Below, piece by piece: positions 1 through 8,350 of a stretch of DNA of 19,461 nucleotides. The position numbers and the translations under genes are program-made. This stretch comes from Gammaproteobacteria bacterium (lineage in GTDB: Bacteria; Pseudomonadota; Gammaproteobacteria; Pseudomonadales; Azotimanducaceae): assembly GCA_018667205.1 (NCBI GenBank), contig JABIVN010000356.1, forward strand, positions 1-19,461, read 5' to 3'. Position 1 is the stretch's first letter. Each line of letters starts with the position of its first letter. The notes below the pieces were generated by a model. It did no database searches and was not told the origin of the DNA. It saw only the letters and a program-made list of their open reading frames with translations.

Positions 1-701
1 AGTTCCAGAATCCAGCCGGCTGCGTTATCAAGAAAGTATCGATCGTGCGTGATCGCCACGACCGTGCCAGGGAAATCTTTAAGATAACGCTCTAGCCATG
101 CGACACTCTCTGCATCCAGATGGTTGGTAGGCTCGTCAAGCAGCAACATATCGGGATTTGACATCAACAATCGACATAACGCGACGCGCCTTTTCTCGCC
201 GCCCGACAGGTGCTCAACTTCCGCATCCCAGGGCGGTAAACGAAGGGCATCGCTGGCGATGTCCATCCTGCGCTCCAGATTCCAGCCATCTAACGAATCA
301 ATTCTCAACTGCAGGTCCCCCTGCTTGTCCAATAGTTGGGTCATTTCATCTTCGAGCATGGGTTCGGCAAACCTGTCGCTGATGGCGTTGAACTCCTTCA
401 ATAACTCATTGATCTCGCCCAGCCCGTCTTCAATATTACCGCGGACATCTTTGCTATTGTCCAGTGCGGGTTCCTGGGGCAAGTAACCTACATTCAAGTT
501 CGTTTGGGGCCGTGCTTCGCCAAGATACTCGGTATCGACGCCAGCCATGATTCGAAGCAATGTTGATTTACCCGCACCGTTTAACCCGAGCACTCCGATC
601 TTGGCTCCCGGAAAAAACGACAGGGAAATATCCTTGAGGATAGTCTTGTTAGGGGGCACAACTTTGCCGACCTGGGACATGGTGTATACATACTGAGCCA
701 T
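1..701 (-). CDS. ettA: Energy-dependent translational throttle protein EttA (ABC-F ATPase), 5' part only
   Basis: The window holds about the first 233 residues of an ABC-F protein; the rest lies beyond base 1, and the family is usually about 555 residues. The start MAQYVYTMSQVGKVVPPNK is typical of EttA. The first ATPase domain shows a Walker A (GLNGAGKST, about residues 39-47), the signature LSGGEKRR, Walker B LLLDEPTNHLD and the switch histidine in ITHDR. A charged helical 'arm' stretch (about 95-150) lies between Walker A and the signature, as in EttA. There is no membrane segment. By family knowledge EttA binds the ribosomal E site and gates the first elongation cycles according to ADP/ATP ratio. 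The gene diverges from nrdR across about 130 bp. The call is firm for ABC-F and strong for the EttA subgroup. Confidence 0.93.
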   Translation of the reverse strand, partial: MAQYVYTMSQVGKVVPPNKTILKDISLSFFPGAKIGVLGLNGAGKSTLLRIMAGVDTEYLGEARPQTNLNVGYLPQEPALDNSKDVRGNIEDGLGEINELLKEFNAISDRFAEPMLEDEMTQLLDKQGDLQLRIDSLDGWNLERRMDIASDALRLPPWDAEVEHLSGGEKRRVALCRLLMSNPDMLLLDEPTNHLDAESVAWLERYLKDFPGTVVAITHDRYFLDNAAGWILE

Positions 702-754
702 GGTGGTTCTCGAAAACAAAAAGGTTATTCTACTGCAAGCCTGGTGCTGGTGGA

Positions 755-791
755 TGATAAATCTAGTGCTTGATAAATCTAGCGCTTGATC
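755..791. repeat. Tandem 16-bp direct repeat in the ettA-nrdR intergenic region
   Basis: Two abutting copies of TGATAAATCTAGYGCT lie at 755-770 and 771-786 and differ only by T/C at position 12. The first five bases of a third copy (TGATC against TGATA) follow at 787-791. The repeat sits 42 bp upstream of the nrdR GTG and between two divergent genes. It does not resemble the known NrdR box. It may be a binding array or a simple slippage duplication. Confidence 0.7.
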
Positions 792-832
792 AAAATGAAG
801 TAGAATGTCAAATTTAGCCGCCGGGAGTGACC

Positions 833-1303
833 GTGTATTGCCCATTTTGTTCGACCAGTGAAACGAAGGTAATTGACTCCCGTTTGGTAGGAGATGGAAA
901 CCAGGTTCGTCGTCGTCGTGAGTGCCTGAGTTGTGGAGAACGATTTACGACCTTCGAATCCGCTGAGTTGGTGCTGCCCAGAGTGATTAAGAACAATGGT
1001 TCACGGCAGCCATTTGACGAAGAAAAACTGCGAAGTGGGCTCCTTAGAGCGCTGGAAAAAAGACCGGTCGATCTTGAGAGAATCGACGCGACCCTAGACA
1101 GGATCAAGCACAGGCTTCGGGAAACGGGAGAACGCGAAGTGGGTACCAGAGCGGTGGGGGAACTCGTCATGGACGAGCTTCGTGAGCTTGATGACGTTGC
1201 ATACGTGAGGTTTGCCTCCGTCTATCGAAGTTTCCAGGATATGAATGAGTTCAGACTCGAGATTGAGGCCATGGACAAACATAAGGCTGAAAAGGAAAGT
1301 TAA
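833..1303 (+). CDS. nrdR: Transcriptional repressor NrdR
   Basis: NrdR is the zinc-ribbon/ATP-cone repressor that senses dATP/ATP and controls ribonucleotide reductase genes. The N-terminal ribbon has CPFC (Cys3, Cys6) and CLSC (Cys31, Cys34), followed by the family block [21 protein letters not shown]. The ATP-cone occupies about residues 47-137. The family almost always begins M-x-CPFC, which matches the GTG at 833 (156 residues). GGGAG at 823-827 then sits 5 bp upstream, whereas the in-frame GTG at 827 would overlap that Shine-Dalgarno sequence. The stop codon shares a base with the ATG of ribD (TAATG), which suggests translational coupling. Linkage of nrdR to ribD is classic in Gammaproteobacteria. 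Confidence 0.96.
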   Translation: MYCPFCSTSETKVIDSRLVGDGNQVRRRRECLSCGERFTTFESAELVLPRVIKNNGSRQPFDEEKLRSGLLRALEKRPVDLERIDATLDRIKHRLRETGEREVGTRAVGELVMDELRELDDVAYVRFASVYRSFQDMNEFRLEIEAMDKHKAEKES

Positions 1304-2394
1304 TGTCTCTGGAAGACCAAGGTTTTATGGCGAAAGCGCTAAGGCTAGCCGAAAACGGCAGGTACTCGGCTCACCCTAATCCCTGTGTTGGATGTGTACT
1401 TGTGCGTCGCGGAAACGTGGTCGGTGAAGGCTTTCATATGTTAGCAGGCCAGGGTCACGCGGAAGCCAATGCACTGGCTTCCGCGGGAATCGACGCTCTT
1501 GGGTCGATAGCCTATGTCACATTGGAGCCGTGTAGCTTTCATGGCAGAACTCCATCATGTGCACACGCGTTGGTCGATGCGGGCGTGACCAAGGTTGTGG
1601 TAGCCATGCTGGATCCAGATGAGCGGAACGCAGGCAAAGGGATTCAGATACTTCGAGAAGCGGGGCTAGAGGTCGTTGTTCCTTTTATGGAGGACGCTGC
1701 ACAGGAGCTCCTTAAGGGACATGTGAGTCGACACACAAAACATAGACCCTTTGTGCGCCTTAAGCTTGCAATGACGCTGGATGGCAAGACAGCGCTCTCA
1801 AACGGGGAGAGCAGGTGGATTACGTCCCCCGAATCCCGTGCGGACGTCCAAAAGCTTCGGGCCGCAAGCGGGGCAATTGTAACCGGCGTGCAAACAGTGA
1901 TCGACGACGACCCCAGGCTTTCTATTCGAAGTGAAGAACTCCATGTTGAACATGCGCAACTGTGTGCAGGTGTTGAGCGGCCAGTCTATATCCTTGATTC
2001 TGGTCTGCGTATCCCAGAAACGGTTCAGTTGATGTCGGTACCTTCCACGGTGGTGGTCACCACAAGTGACAGGGAGGCGAATTTACCCGTTGAGGTATTA
2101 CGGCTTTCAGCGTTAGAAAACAGAGTCGATATTAGCGCGCTGCTGCAAGAGTTGGCGGCAAGGGAACATAGTGAAGTCCTCTTTGAGTGCGGTCCCACGC
2201 TGGCAGGTTCTCTGATAAATCAGCGACTGGCAGATGAGATTGTCATTTATATTGCGCCGCGTCTAATCGGTAATTCGGGAAGGTCGTTACTGAACCTTGC
2301 AGAAGTTGCTAGAATGTCGGACCTTGCGGAGCTAAGCATCAAGAATATCAGGGTTATCGGTCCGGATATTAAAGTCACCGCAAGCGTGAATTAA
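1303..2394 (+). CDS. ribD: Bifunctional riboflavin biosynthesis protein RibD (deaminase/reductase)
   Basis: RibD carries out the second and third steps after GTP opening: deamination of diaminohydroxyphosphoribosylaminopyrimidine, then NADPH-dependent reduction of the ribosyl side chain. The N-terminal cytidine-deaminase-like domain shows the zinc site HAE (52-54), with PCS (Cys77) and Cys86 in the motif [13 protein letters not shown]. The C-terminal reductase domain begins near [14 protein letters not shown] (151-164) and contains [11 protein letters not shown] and [11 protein letters not shown]. The length of 363 residues matches the E. coli enzyme. It overlaps nrdR by one base and is followed 17 bp later by ribH. 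The usual next gene, ribE, is absent. Confidence 0.97.
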   Translation: MSLEDQGFMAKALRLAENGRYSAHPNPCVGCVLVRRGNVVGEGFHMLAGQGHAEANALASAGIDALGSIAYVTLEPCSFHGRTPSCAHALVDAGVTKVVVAMLDPDERNAGKGIQILREAGLEVVVPFMEDAAQELLKGHVSRHTKHRPFVRLKLAMTLDGKTALSNGESRWITSPESRADVQKLRAASGAIVTGVQTVIDDDPRLSIRSEELHVEHAQLCAGVERPVYILDSGLRIPETVQLMSVPSTVVVTTSDREANLPVEVLRLSALENRVDISALLQELAAREHSEVLFECGPTLAGSLINQRLADEIVIYIAPRLIGNSGRSLLNLAEVARMSDLAELSIKNIRVIGPDIKVTASVN

Positions 2395-2411
2395 CTTTTC
2401 AGGAACAAAAA

Positions 2412-2879
2412 ATGACAAAAGTCATCGAAGGCGATTTTTCAGCGAACACCGCCAAATTCACACTGGTCGTTGGTCGGTTCAACAGCGCGATCGTAGATAA
2501 TCTATGTGCCGGGGCAATTGATACGCTCAGAAGGCAGGGTGTGCCAGCAGCGAACATTACTGTGGTCAGAGTACCTGGTGCGTATGAAATGCCACTGGCA
2601 GCGAAAAGAGTTGCGGCCAAAGGCGAGACTGACGCCATCATCGCTCTGGGTGCAGTGATTCGCGGGGGTACGCCACATTTTGACTTTGTCGCTGGCGAAT
2701 GTTCAAGCGGGTTGGCCAGGGTCGCCCTGGATTATGACCTGCCGATTGCTTTTGGTGTGCTCACCACGGATACCATTGAACAAGCCGTTGATAGGTCTGG
2801 GACCAAGGCAGGCAACAAGGGTGCGGACGCGGCAATGACCGCGCTAGAGATGGTCAGTTTGCTGCGCAACATTGGATGA
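2412..2879 (+). CDS. ribH: 6,7-dimethyl-8-ribityllumazine synthase
   Basis: This cytosolic enzyme condenses 5-amino-6-ribitylaminouracil with 3,4-dihydroxy-2-butanone 4-phosphate to give lumazine, the substrate of riboflavin synthase. Family signatures are the substrate pocket GRFN (21-24), [11 protein letters not shown] (54-64), [14 protein letters not shown] with the catalytic His89, and FGVLTTDT (114-121). The length of 155 residues is normal. AGGA at 2401-2404 is spaced 7 bp from the ATG. The 3' end overlaps nusB by four bases (ATGA), so the two are probably coupled. The gene is called ribE in E. coli nomenclature. Confidence 0.97.
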   Translation: MTKVIEGDFSANTAKFTLVVGRFNSAIVDNLCAGAIDTLRRQGVPAANITVVRVPGAYEMPLAAKRVAAKGETDAIIALGAVIRGGTPHFDFVAGECSSGLARVALDYDLPIAFGVLTTDTIEQAVDRSGTKAGNKGADAAMTALEMVSLLRNIG

Positions 2880-3298
2880 AACCCAACGCAGCTGCTAGAA
2901 GCAGATCAAGACAGTTCCTTGTCCAGGCGCTTTATCAGGCTCAATTGACCGGTACCGAGGTTGCGCTGGTCATCGATTCTTTCACGAAAGAAAACAACAT
3001 GAAGCGCGCCGACATGGGGTATTTCAAAGACGTGCTTTGTGGCATCGGAAATGACCAGCAAAAGCTGGAAGCGTTGATTACGACCAAGGCGGACCGACCT
3101 CTCGACGAACTGGATCCGATTGAGAAAGGGATTTTGATGATGGGCGTCTTCGAGCTTTGTTCAAGGATTGATGTGCCGTATCGGGTGGTGATTAATGAAG
3201 GCGTTGAATTGGCTAAGTCGTTCGGCGGGACTGACAGTTACAAGTACATCAACTCTATTCTGGATTCCCTGGCAAAAGAGCTAAGACAGGCAGAGTAG
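2876..3298 (+). CDS. nusB: Transcription antitermination factor NusB
   Basis: NusB is a small all-helical RNA-binding protein that pairs with NusE (ribosomal S10) on boxA of rRNA operons to suppress termination. Family features are the start [14 protein letters not shown], the block [18 protein letters not shown], and near the C-terminus [30 protein letters not shown]. The length of 140 residues is typical. The ATG overlaps the ribH stop (ATGA), and thiL begins two bases after this stop. The placement between ribH and thiL is the conserved gammaproteobacterial order. Confidence 0.96.
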   Translation: MKPNAAARSRSRQFLVQALYQAQLTGTEVALVIDSFTKENNMKRADMGYFKDVLCGIGNDQQKLEALITTKADRPLDELDPIEKGILMMGVFELCSRIDVPYRVVINEGVELAKSFGGTDSYKYINSILDSLAKELRQAE

Positions 3299-3300
3299 CC

Positions 3301-4260
3301 ATGAGTACACGGGAATTTTCGATCATCGAGCGTTATTTCAAGCCGCTAGCCACCCTGTCGCAACACGAAAATACGGTTATTATTGGGCCCGGCGACGACT
3401 GCGCGGTGCTGCGTGTCCCCGATGGCCAAGAGTTATGTGTGTCGACTGACACGCTGCTCGAAGGCGTTCATTTTTTGCCGAATTCACGGGCAAAGGTCGT
3501 GGCCTCCCGAACCATGGCGGCGAATCTTAGCGATCTTGCTGCGATGGGGGCAACCCCTTACGCTTTTCTGCTTGCAATGACATTCCCTGAAGCCAGGGAA
3601 GACTGGCTTGAAGATTTTTCAGCCACCCTGTCTGACATCATCAAGCAATATCAGGTGCCCCTGGTCGGTGGTAATTTATCGAAAGGCCCGCTTAGTTTAA
3701 CGGTAACAGTGATGGGAACAGTGCCGGCAGGCAGTGCCTTAAAAAGAAGCGGAGCGTCGCTCGGTGATGATATTTATGTCACGGGTACGCTCGGTGATGC
3801 AGCCCAGGGGCTAGCCCTTTTGCGCAAGGGAGAGGTCAATGGGTACCTTGTAAGTCGATACCAGTTTCCCGTAGCAAGGATAGCGGCGGGCAGACAACTG
3901 CGAGGGCTTGCAAAGTCACTGATCGATATATCCGATGGGTTGGTCGCAGAGATTGGCCATCTTGGGGAGGCGGATTCGTTAGGCGCCGAGATTGCCGCTG
4001 GGGAACTGCCGTTATCGAAAGAGCTGGTTCAGAGTGCCGGTCAGGAAGCGGCAATCGGCATGGCGCTTTTTGCGGGTGACGACTACGAGCTATGTTTCAC
4101 AGCAGACCCAGCAGATTCTGGCAAGATTAAAGCCGTATCAGCGTCGATCGGTGTGCCCATGACGCGAATTGGTGTGGTGACTGAAAGCGATAAAATAGTG
4201 ATCAGGAATAGCAAAGGTGAACCCATGGAATTTGGTAGACCCGGCTACGAACACTTTTAG
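3301..4260 (+). CDS. thiL: Thiamine-monophosphate kinase
   Basis: ThiL phosphorylates thiamine monophosphate to the active cofactor thiamine diphosphate with ATP. It belongs to the PurM-like ATP-grasp-independent kinase fold. Visible signatures are the acidic metal/ATP motif GPGDDCAVL (29-37), STDTLLEGVHF (48-58), NLSDLAAMGATP (75-86), and the glycine-rich segments GGNLSKG and VTGTLGDAAQG; LIDISDGL and FAGDDYELCF follow in the C-terminal half. The length of 319 residues is standard. It starts two bases after the nusB stop and is followed 15 bp later by pgpA, so it is almost certainly co-transcribed with them. Confidence 0.97.
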   Translation: MSTREFSIIERYFKPLATLSQHENTVIIGPGDDCAVLRVPDGQELCVSTDTLLEGVHFLPNSRAKVVASRTMAANLSDLAAMGATPYAFLLAMTFPEAREDWLEDFSATLSDIIKQYQVPLVGGNLSKGPLSLTVTVMGTVPAGSALKRSGASLGDDIYVTGTLGDAAQGLALLRKGEVNGYLVSRYQFPVARIAAGRQLRGLAKSLIDISDGLVAEIGHLGEADSLGAEIAAGELPLSKELVQSAGQEAAIGMALFAGDDYELCFTADPADSGKIKAVSASIGVPMTRIGVVTESDKIVIRNSKGEPMEFGRPGYEHF

Positions 4261-4275
4261 AGAGGGTGATTAACG

Positions 4276-4761
4276 ATGCCTGACGATTGGAAAACCGTCT
4301 TTTTAAGAATGGACTACTTCCTTGCCTTTGGCCTGGGAAGTGGGCTCGCTCCTATCGCGCCGGGTACCGCTGGTTCTGCGCTGGGGCTACTTCTTTTTAT
4401 ACCCGCGCTCTACGCGCCACTCCCTGTGCAGGTGGCGATAATTGTCATCGGCTTCGTTTTGGGCGTCTGGATTTCTGATCGCGTTGCCAAACACATGGAA
4501 GTCAAAGATCCGGGCGGTATCGTCTGGGATGAATTCGTTGGTATGTGGATTACTCTCCTATGGTTACCCTCGTTGATCTGGTTACTTCCTGCTTTCCTGT
4601 TGTTTCGTTTGTTCGATATATGGAAGCCCTGGCCGGTTCGCGTTGCCGATGAAAAACTCGCCGGTGGGCTCGGCATTATGCTGGATGACGTTTTTGCCGG
4701 CGTCTATGCTTTAGCGGCTGTGCAGTTACTAAACTTCGGCTTTCAGCAATTGACTGCCTGA
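4276..4761 (+). CDS. pgpA: Phosphatidylglycerophosphatase A
   Basis: PgpA is an inner-membrane phosphatase that converts phosphatidylglycerophosphate to phosphatidylglycerol. The protein (161 residues) has the N-terminal family motif FGLGSGLAPIAPGTAGS (18-34). It also has the acidic active-site motif DPGGIVWDEFVG (78-89), the segment RLFDIWKPWPVR (111-122), and LDDVFAGVYA near the end. Hydrophobic stretches near 36-67, 90-112 and 137-155 fit membrane helices. AGAGGGTGA at 4260-4268 provides a ribosome binding site. It is the last gene of the tight cluster; a gap of about 120 bp follows. Confidence 0.95.
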   Translation: MPDDWKTVFLRMDYFLAFGLGSGLAPIAPGTAGSALGLLLFIPALYAPLPVQVAIIVIGFVLGVWISDRVAKHMEVKDPGGIVWDEFVGMWITLLWLPSLIWLLPAFLLFRLFDIWKPWPVRVADEKLAGGLGIMLDDVFAGVYALAAVQLLNFGFQQLTA

Positions 4762-4881
4762 ACGGGTTGTTACCCCGGGAACGACCTGCCCTACGTGGTC
4801 CCTGGGCGACCAGTATTGAAGTGGTTATGGCCAGACGTGACGCCGCTGTATAGTGAGCAGGATACCAACGACAGAGGGGGT

Positions 4882-5544
4882 ATGGTGACCGACATCGCGG
4901 ACATGACGAACCGTATGAAAATAGTTCTGGTGCTACTGCTGCTATTTTCTTTTCCATCACTGGCAATTGAAATCGAAGTGCGAGCATTGTTTAGGGGTGC
5001 CGCAATGTTCGTGATTGATGGCCAGGACCAATTGCTGAAAAAAGGACAGGTCGCCAAGTCAGGCGTAGAGTTGGTTGATGCAAACCCCAGGGAGGCTATT
5101 GTTCGAATAAACGGCCAAAACCGAATATTGCAGCTGAGCGATAGGATCGGCTCGACTTTTGAAAGACCAGATAAAGCTCAGGTGCTGATTAGGTTGGCTG
5201 AGAACCATCAGTACATCACAACGGGCAGTATCAATGGTCGTGCTGTTCGATACCTTGTAGACACCGGTGCAAATGTTGTTGCGATGAATGCGAACACCGC
5301 AAGCTTGTTGGGCCTGAGTGTCGAAGGAGGCGTCAAGACCACCGCGTCTACTGCCAGCGAGGACCTTCTGGTGACCATGGTAATGATCAAAGAGATGTTC
5401 GTCGGCGAAATCAAGCGGGACAACGTGCAGGCAATCATTATCGATGGAGACAACCCAAAAGACATCCTGCTTGGCATGTCCTTTCTTCAGCATGTTGATA
5501 TCAGTGAAAAGGCAGGGTTGATGGTGCTAACCAGTAAACTATGA
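4882..5544 (+). CDS. Secreted retropepsin-like (clan AA) aspartic protease
   Basis: This is a single-domain retroviral-type aspartic protease of the bacterial periplasmic family, presumed to work as a dimer. The catalytic motif YLVDTGAN sits at residues 124-131 (Asp127), followed by VVAMNANTASLLGL. The second family motif ILLGMSFLQ lies near 195-203. A hydrophobic signal segment (about residues 14-28, ending PSLA) predicts export. The ATG at 4882 (220 residues) was chosen because GAGGGGG ends at 4880, although the spacing is short; the GTG at 4885 or the ATGs at 4903 and 4915 are possible. A longer frame back to 4795 lacks a convincing start. Its substrate is unknown. It sits between pgpA and ribA, with gaps of 120 and 62 bp. 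Confidence 0.85.
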   Translation: MVTDIADMTNRMKIVLVLLLLFSFPSLAIEIEVRALFRGAAMFVIDGQDQLLKKGQVAKSGVELVDANPREAIVRINGQNRILQLSDRIGSTFERPDKAQVLIRLAENHQYITTGSINGRAVRYLVDTGANVVAMNANTASLLGLSVEGGVKTTASTASEDLLVTMVMIKEMFVGEIKRDNVQAIIIDGDNPKDILLGMSFLQHVDISEKAGLMVLTSKL

Positions 5545-5568
5545 GTCGTTTTATATTCTTGGGTCAAC

Positions 5569-5577
5569 TGCTACACT
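5569..5577 (+). promoter_or_regulatory. Possible extended -10 promoter element upstream of ribA
   Basis: TGCTACACT has the TGn extension followed by a -10-like hexamer (4 of 6 matches to TATAAT). It lies 30 bp upstream of the ribA start, in the 62-bp gap after the protease gene. No good -35 is seen at 17 bp. It would allow ribA to be expressed apart from the upstream genes. Confidence 0.25.
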
Positions 5578-5606
5578 GAGCAGCCATTTTTGAACCGGAG
5601 GCTTCT

Positions 5607-6206
5607 TTGCCTGCTACTTTTGTCGCATCCTGCCGCTTACCCACGCCATTTGGGGAGTTCTGGATGCACGGCTTTGAAGATGCGGACACCGGACAGGAGC
5701 ACATTGCGCTGGTGCTGGGGGATGTAGCCAATGGCGATGCGGTGTTGTGCCGCGTACATTCGGAGTGTCTTACGGGGGACTGCCTGTTTAGTATGCGGTG
5801 CGACTGTGGGTCACAACTCGAGTTTGCGATGCGTACCATTTCTGAAAATGGTTCTGGCGTGATTCTTTACCTGCGACAGGAAGGTCGTGGTATCGGCTTG
5901 ATCAACAAGATTCGTGCTTACGCGCTGCAAGACAAAGGTGCAGACACGGTAGAGGCGAACGAAAGACTAGGGTTTGATGCGGATTTACGCGACTACACAA
6001 TTTGTAAATCTATGTTTCTCCACTTGCAGGTCAGCAAGGTCCGGCTGATGACAAACAATCCGGTCAAGGTGCAGGCATTAACCAAGCTTGGTATTGAAAT
6101 TGTTGAACGGGTGCCGATCGAAACCGGGCAAAACGATCATAATGCAAGATATCTAGCAACGAAGGCAGGCAAGCTTGGTCACTTGTTCGGTGAACGTCAG
6201 AAATAA
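5607..6206 (+). CDS. ribA: GTP cyclohydrolase II
   Basis: This enzyme opens GTP to the pyrimidine precursor in the first committed step of the GTP branch of riboflavin synthesis. The zinc-binding motif [12 protein letters not shown] carries the three cysteines, and it is preceded by [37 protein letters not shown] and LMTNNPVKV are family hallmarks. The length of 199 residues matches the stand-alone RibA, without a fused RibB domain. The start is a TTG with GGAGG at 5597-5601 spaced 5 bp away, and the N-terminus aligns well with E. coli RibA there. Because the ribBA fusion is missing from the operon, this is the GTP cyclohydrolase II visible here. The last 10 bp overlap the 3' end of dxs on the other strand. 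Confidence 0.96.
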   Translation: MPATFVASCRLPTPFGEFWMHGFEDADTGQEHIALVLGDVANGDAVLCRVHSECLTGDCLFSMRCDCGSQLEFAMRTISENGSGVILYLRQEGRGIGLINKIRAYALQDKGADTVEANERLGFDADLRDYTICKSMFLHLQVSKVRLMTNNPVKVQALTKLGIEIVERVPIETGQNDHNARYLATKAGKLGHLFGERQK

Positions 6207-7993
6207 AGCCGCGAGTTGATCTGTGACGCAATGTTAGCGGCGGTTAATCCCACCACTTGCCGCATGTTCGCTGGTTCATCCTGATCGATAAAGACATCCG
6301 GCACACCCAGATTAAGTAGCTGGCAATCCAGCCCCTGGCTTACAACGTATTCGTTAACTGCCGATCCAGCGCCGCCTGCAATAGCGTTTTCCTCGATGGT
6401 CACTAACAGTTCGTGGCTGGCGGCAAGGTGTGTAATTAGTCCCGTGTCCAGAGGTTTGACGAAACGCATATCGATGAGCGTCAAGTCCAGTTTGTTAGCG
6501 ACCGATTCACTGATATTTCTAGTGGTGCCAAAAGCCAAGATAGCAGCACGTTTTCCTTCGCGGCATATTAGCGCTTTGCCTAGCGCTACTGGAGGTTCCT
6601 GCTTACCACTCGTTGCAGTTCCCCGGGGATACCTCACCACGCAGGGGCCCTTATACGCAAAGCCGAAGTCCAGCATTTGTTCCATCACAACGCTGTTCGA
6701 TGGGCTCATGATCACCATATTTGGAATTGCTCGCACAAACGAGTAGTCGAAGATACCGGAGTGCGTAGGGCCATCTTCCAGTAAGGACGCTCGATCAACG
6801 GCAAACAGGACATCCAGGTTCTGTATGGCCACATCATGGATGAGTTGATCGAAGGCGCGTTGCAGGAAGGTCGAATAGATCGCTACGACCGGCTTGGCCC
6901 CGCCCGTTGCGAGTCCCGCCGCCAAGGTGACCGCGTGTTGTTCGGCGATGGCGACGTCGTGAAACCGGTCCGGGAACTGCTCGGAAAACGCGGTTAGCCC
7001 TGACCCTTCCTTCATTGCTGGCGTGATCGCAAACAACCGTTTGTCCGTTATCGCCTTGCGTGTGATCCACGCTCCGAATACCGCCGCGTAGGTGGTTGCC
7101 TTGTTTTCACCCTGTTTCTCGAGCTTGGTGAGTGAATGGCTGGATACCGGTGAGGTCTCTGCAGGCGCATAACCTTTGCCCTTCTTCGTGATCAGGTGCA
7201 GTAGTTTCGGGCCGGCATGGGCTTTCATTGCCTCCAGGTTTTCAAGCAGGGCATCAATGTCGTGACCGTCCACGGGTCCTGTGTAGCGGAAACCTAAATC
7301 AGTAAAGATACTGCCGGGAGTCGTATGGTGATCTTGCCCTTCGTCGTTTGCTCGATCAGCGTTATCTAATTCGTGAGCTGAAATATTGCGCGCGAAATAG
7401 TTTGCCAGGCCACCGACATTCTCTGAAATCGACATTGCGTTGTCATTCAGTACGACCGTTAGATCTGCTTGGCAGGCAGCCACGTGGTTCAGTGCCTCAA
7501 AAGCCATGCCTGCTGTCATCGCGCCGTCGCCGATCACCACCACGGTATGTGATTGGCGCCCTGCATTTTTGTTGGCAAGCTCAATGCCAAGTGCAGCGCT
7601 GATTGAAGTCGAAGAGTGTCCGGTGCCAAAGACATCAAAGATGCTTTCAGATTGGCTTGGGAACGGCGCTAGACCGTCAGGCTGCCGGAGGGTGTGCATG
7701 CGCTCTCGCCGCCCGGTAAGGATCTTGTGGGGGTAAGTCTGGTGGCCGACATCCCAGATGAGCTGGTCGGTAGGGGTATTGTACGAATAGTGAAGTGCAA
7801 TCGTGAGCTCAATCACGCCAAGGCCTGCACCAAAGTGTCCGCCGGTTTGACCAACCGAATACAACACGAAGTGACGAAGCTCGCTGGCAAGGTCAACCAG
7901 CTGTTCTGGTGCCAGTTTTCGAAGCTCGGATGGGTCTTCGATGGTATCAAGCAAAGGGGTGTCAGGCCTTTCGGTTGGGATCTTGTTAAACAT
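6197..7993 (-). CDS. dxs: 1-deoxy-D-xylulose-5-phosphate synthase
   Basis: DXS is a thiamine-diphosphate enzyme joining pyruvate and glyceraldehyde 3-phosphate, the entry step of the MEP isoprenoid pathway; it also feeds thiamine and pyridoxal synthesis. Visible sites are GGHFGAGLG with His53, [11 protein letters not shown] (80-90), the cofactor/metal motif GDGAMTAG (155-162) with NDNAMSIS (183-190), and the catalytic glutamate in AEQHAV (Glu351). VRYPRG and FVKPLD mark the C-terminal domain. At 598 residues it is slightly short. The usual DRAG loop reads [12 protein letters not shown] (400-411), one residue shorter than the E. coli form, and the E. coli Tyr392 position is Phe381. No strong Shine-Dalgarno precedes the ATG. 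xseB lies 42 bp upstream. Confidence 0.95.
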   Translation of the reverse strand: MFNKIPTERPDTPLLDTIEDPSELRKLAPEQLVDLASELRHFVLYSVGQTGGHFGAGLGVIELTIALHYSYNTPTDQLIWDVGHQTYPHKILTGRRERMHTLRQPDGLAPFPSQSESIFDVFGTGHSSTSISAALGIELANKNAGRQSHTVVVIGDGAMTAGMAFEALNHVAACQADLTVVLNDNAMSISENVGGLANYFARNISAHELDNADRANDEGQDHHTTPGSIFTDLGFRYTGPVDGHDIDALLENLEAMKAHAGPKLLHLITKKGKGYAPAETSPVSSHSLTKLEKQGENKATTYAAVFGAWITRKAITDKRLFAITPAMKEGSGLTAFSEQFPDRFHDVAIAEQHAVTLAAGLATGGAKPVVAIYSTFLQRAFDQLIHDVAIQNLDVLFAVDRASLLEDGPTHSGIFDYSFVRAIPNMVIMSPSNSVVMEQMLDFGFAYKGPCVVRYPRGTATSGKQEPPVALGKALICREGKRAAILAFGTTRNISESVANKLDLTLIDMRFVKPLDTGLITHLAASHELLVTIEENAIAGGAGSAVNEYVVSQGLDCQLLNLGVPDVFIDQDEPANMRQVVGLTAANIASQINSRLYF

Positions 7994-8035
7994 TGATTGG
8001 AGTAGGCACGGGTTTAGTGAGATCAGGCGTTCTGC

Positions 8036-8287
8036 CTAGGTATCGAAAGAAGCGTTATCGATTTGATCGAAATCTTCTTCGGATATCTGGCCATTTTCTT
8101 CGATGAGTAATTTTACTTTTTGCTCCGCTTTTACCAATGCCTGCTGGCATTGCCGCGTGAGCTTGATCCCTTCCTCGAAGGTTTTTAGAGACTCTTCCAA
8201 TGACAGGTCTCCGTCTTCCATGCGTCCTACCAGCTGTTCTAGTTTTTCAAGTGATTGCTCAAAGGGGTAACTTTTTTTTGCTGCCAT
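8036..8287 (-). CDS. xseB: Exodeoxyribonuclease VII small subunit
   Basis: XseB is the small helical subunit that binds XseA to form exonuclease VII, which degrades single-stranded DNA. The 83-residue product starting [11 protein letters not shown] carries the family pattern [35 protein letters not shown] and ends in an acidic tail. The frame stays open upstream to 8539. That extension, however, runs through the divergent promoter region and antisense to the cytochrome c gene, so the ATG at 8287 is used. It precedes dxs on the same strand. In most Gammaproteobacteria ispA lies between the two, and it is absent here. Confidence 0.93.
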   Translation of the reverse strand: MAAKKSYPFEQSLEKLEQLVGRMEDGDLSLEESLKTFEEGIKLTRQCQQALVKAEQKVKLLIEENGQISEEDFDQIDNASFDT

Positions 8288-8315
8288 GATATGGGCTCGA
8301 TAGGATGACGCCTGC

Positions 8316-8350
8316 ACCTTACGTTTCGGCTGGCCGAAGGTCAATTGTGA
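8316..8350. promoter_or_regulatory. Divergent xseB / cytochrome c promoter region with a 6-bp dyad
   Basis: On minus, TTGACC (8339-8344) and TAAGGT (8316-8321) are 17 bp apart and could drive xseB-dxs. A perfect dyad, TTCGGC-TG-GCCGAA (8325-8338), fills that spacer and looks like an operator or a small hairpin. On plus, TTGTGA (8345-8350) begins immediately beyond it. The -10 for xseB is weak (3 of 6). No regulator is recognised. Confidence 0.35.

Noticed and set aside
798..808. AAGTAGAATGT before nrdR, also present in reverse at the dioxygenase promoter
   Set aside because: Many 11-base matches are expected by chance between two strands of a window this size, and the two genes have no functional link.
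827..832. GTG at 827 as the nrdR start
   Set aside because: It overlaps the GGGAG Shine-Dalgarno. The family begins M-x-CPFC, which fits the GTG at 833.
3836..4054. Antisense frame of 72 codons within thiL
   Set aside because: It is a shadow of a well-conserved gene and has no ribosome binding site or recognisable motif.
4795..4881. 29-residue N-terminal extension of the retropepsin
   Set aside because: It would place the signal segment about 43 residues from the start, with no ribosome binding site at 4795. GAGGGGG is next to 4882.
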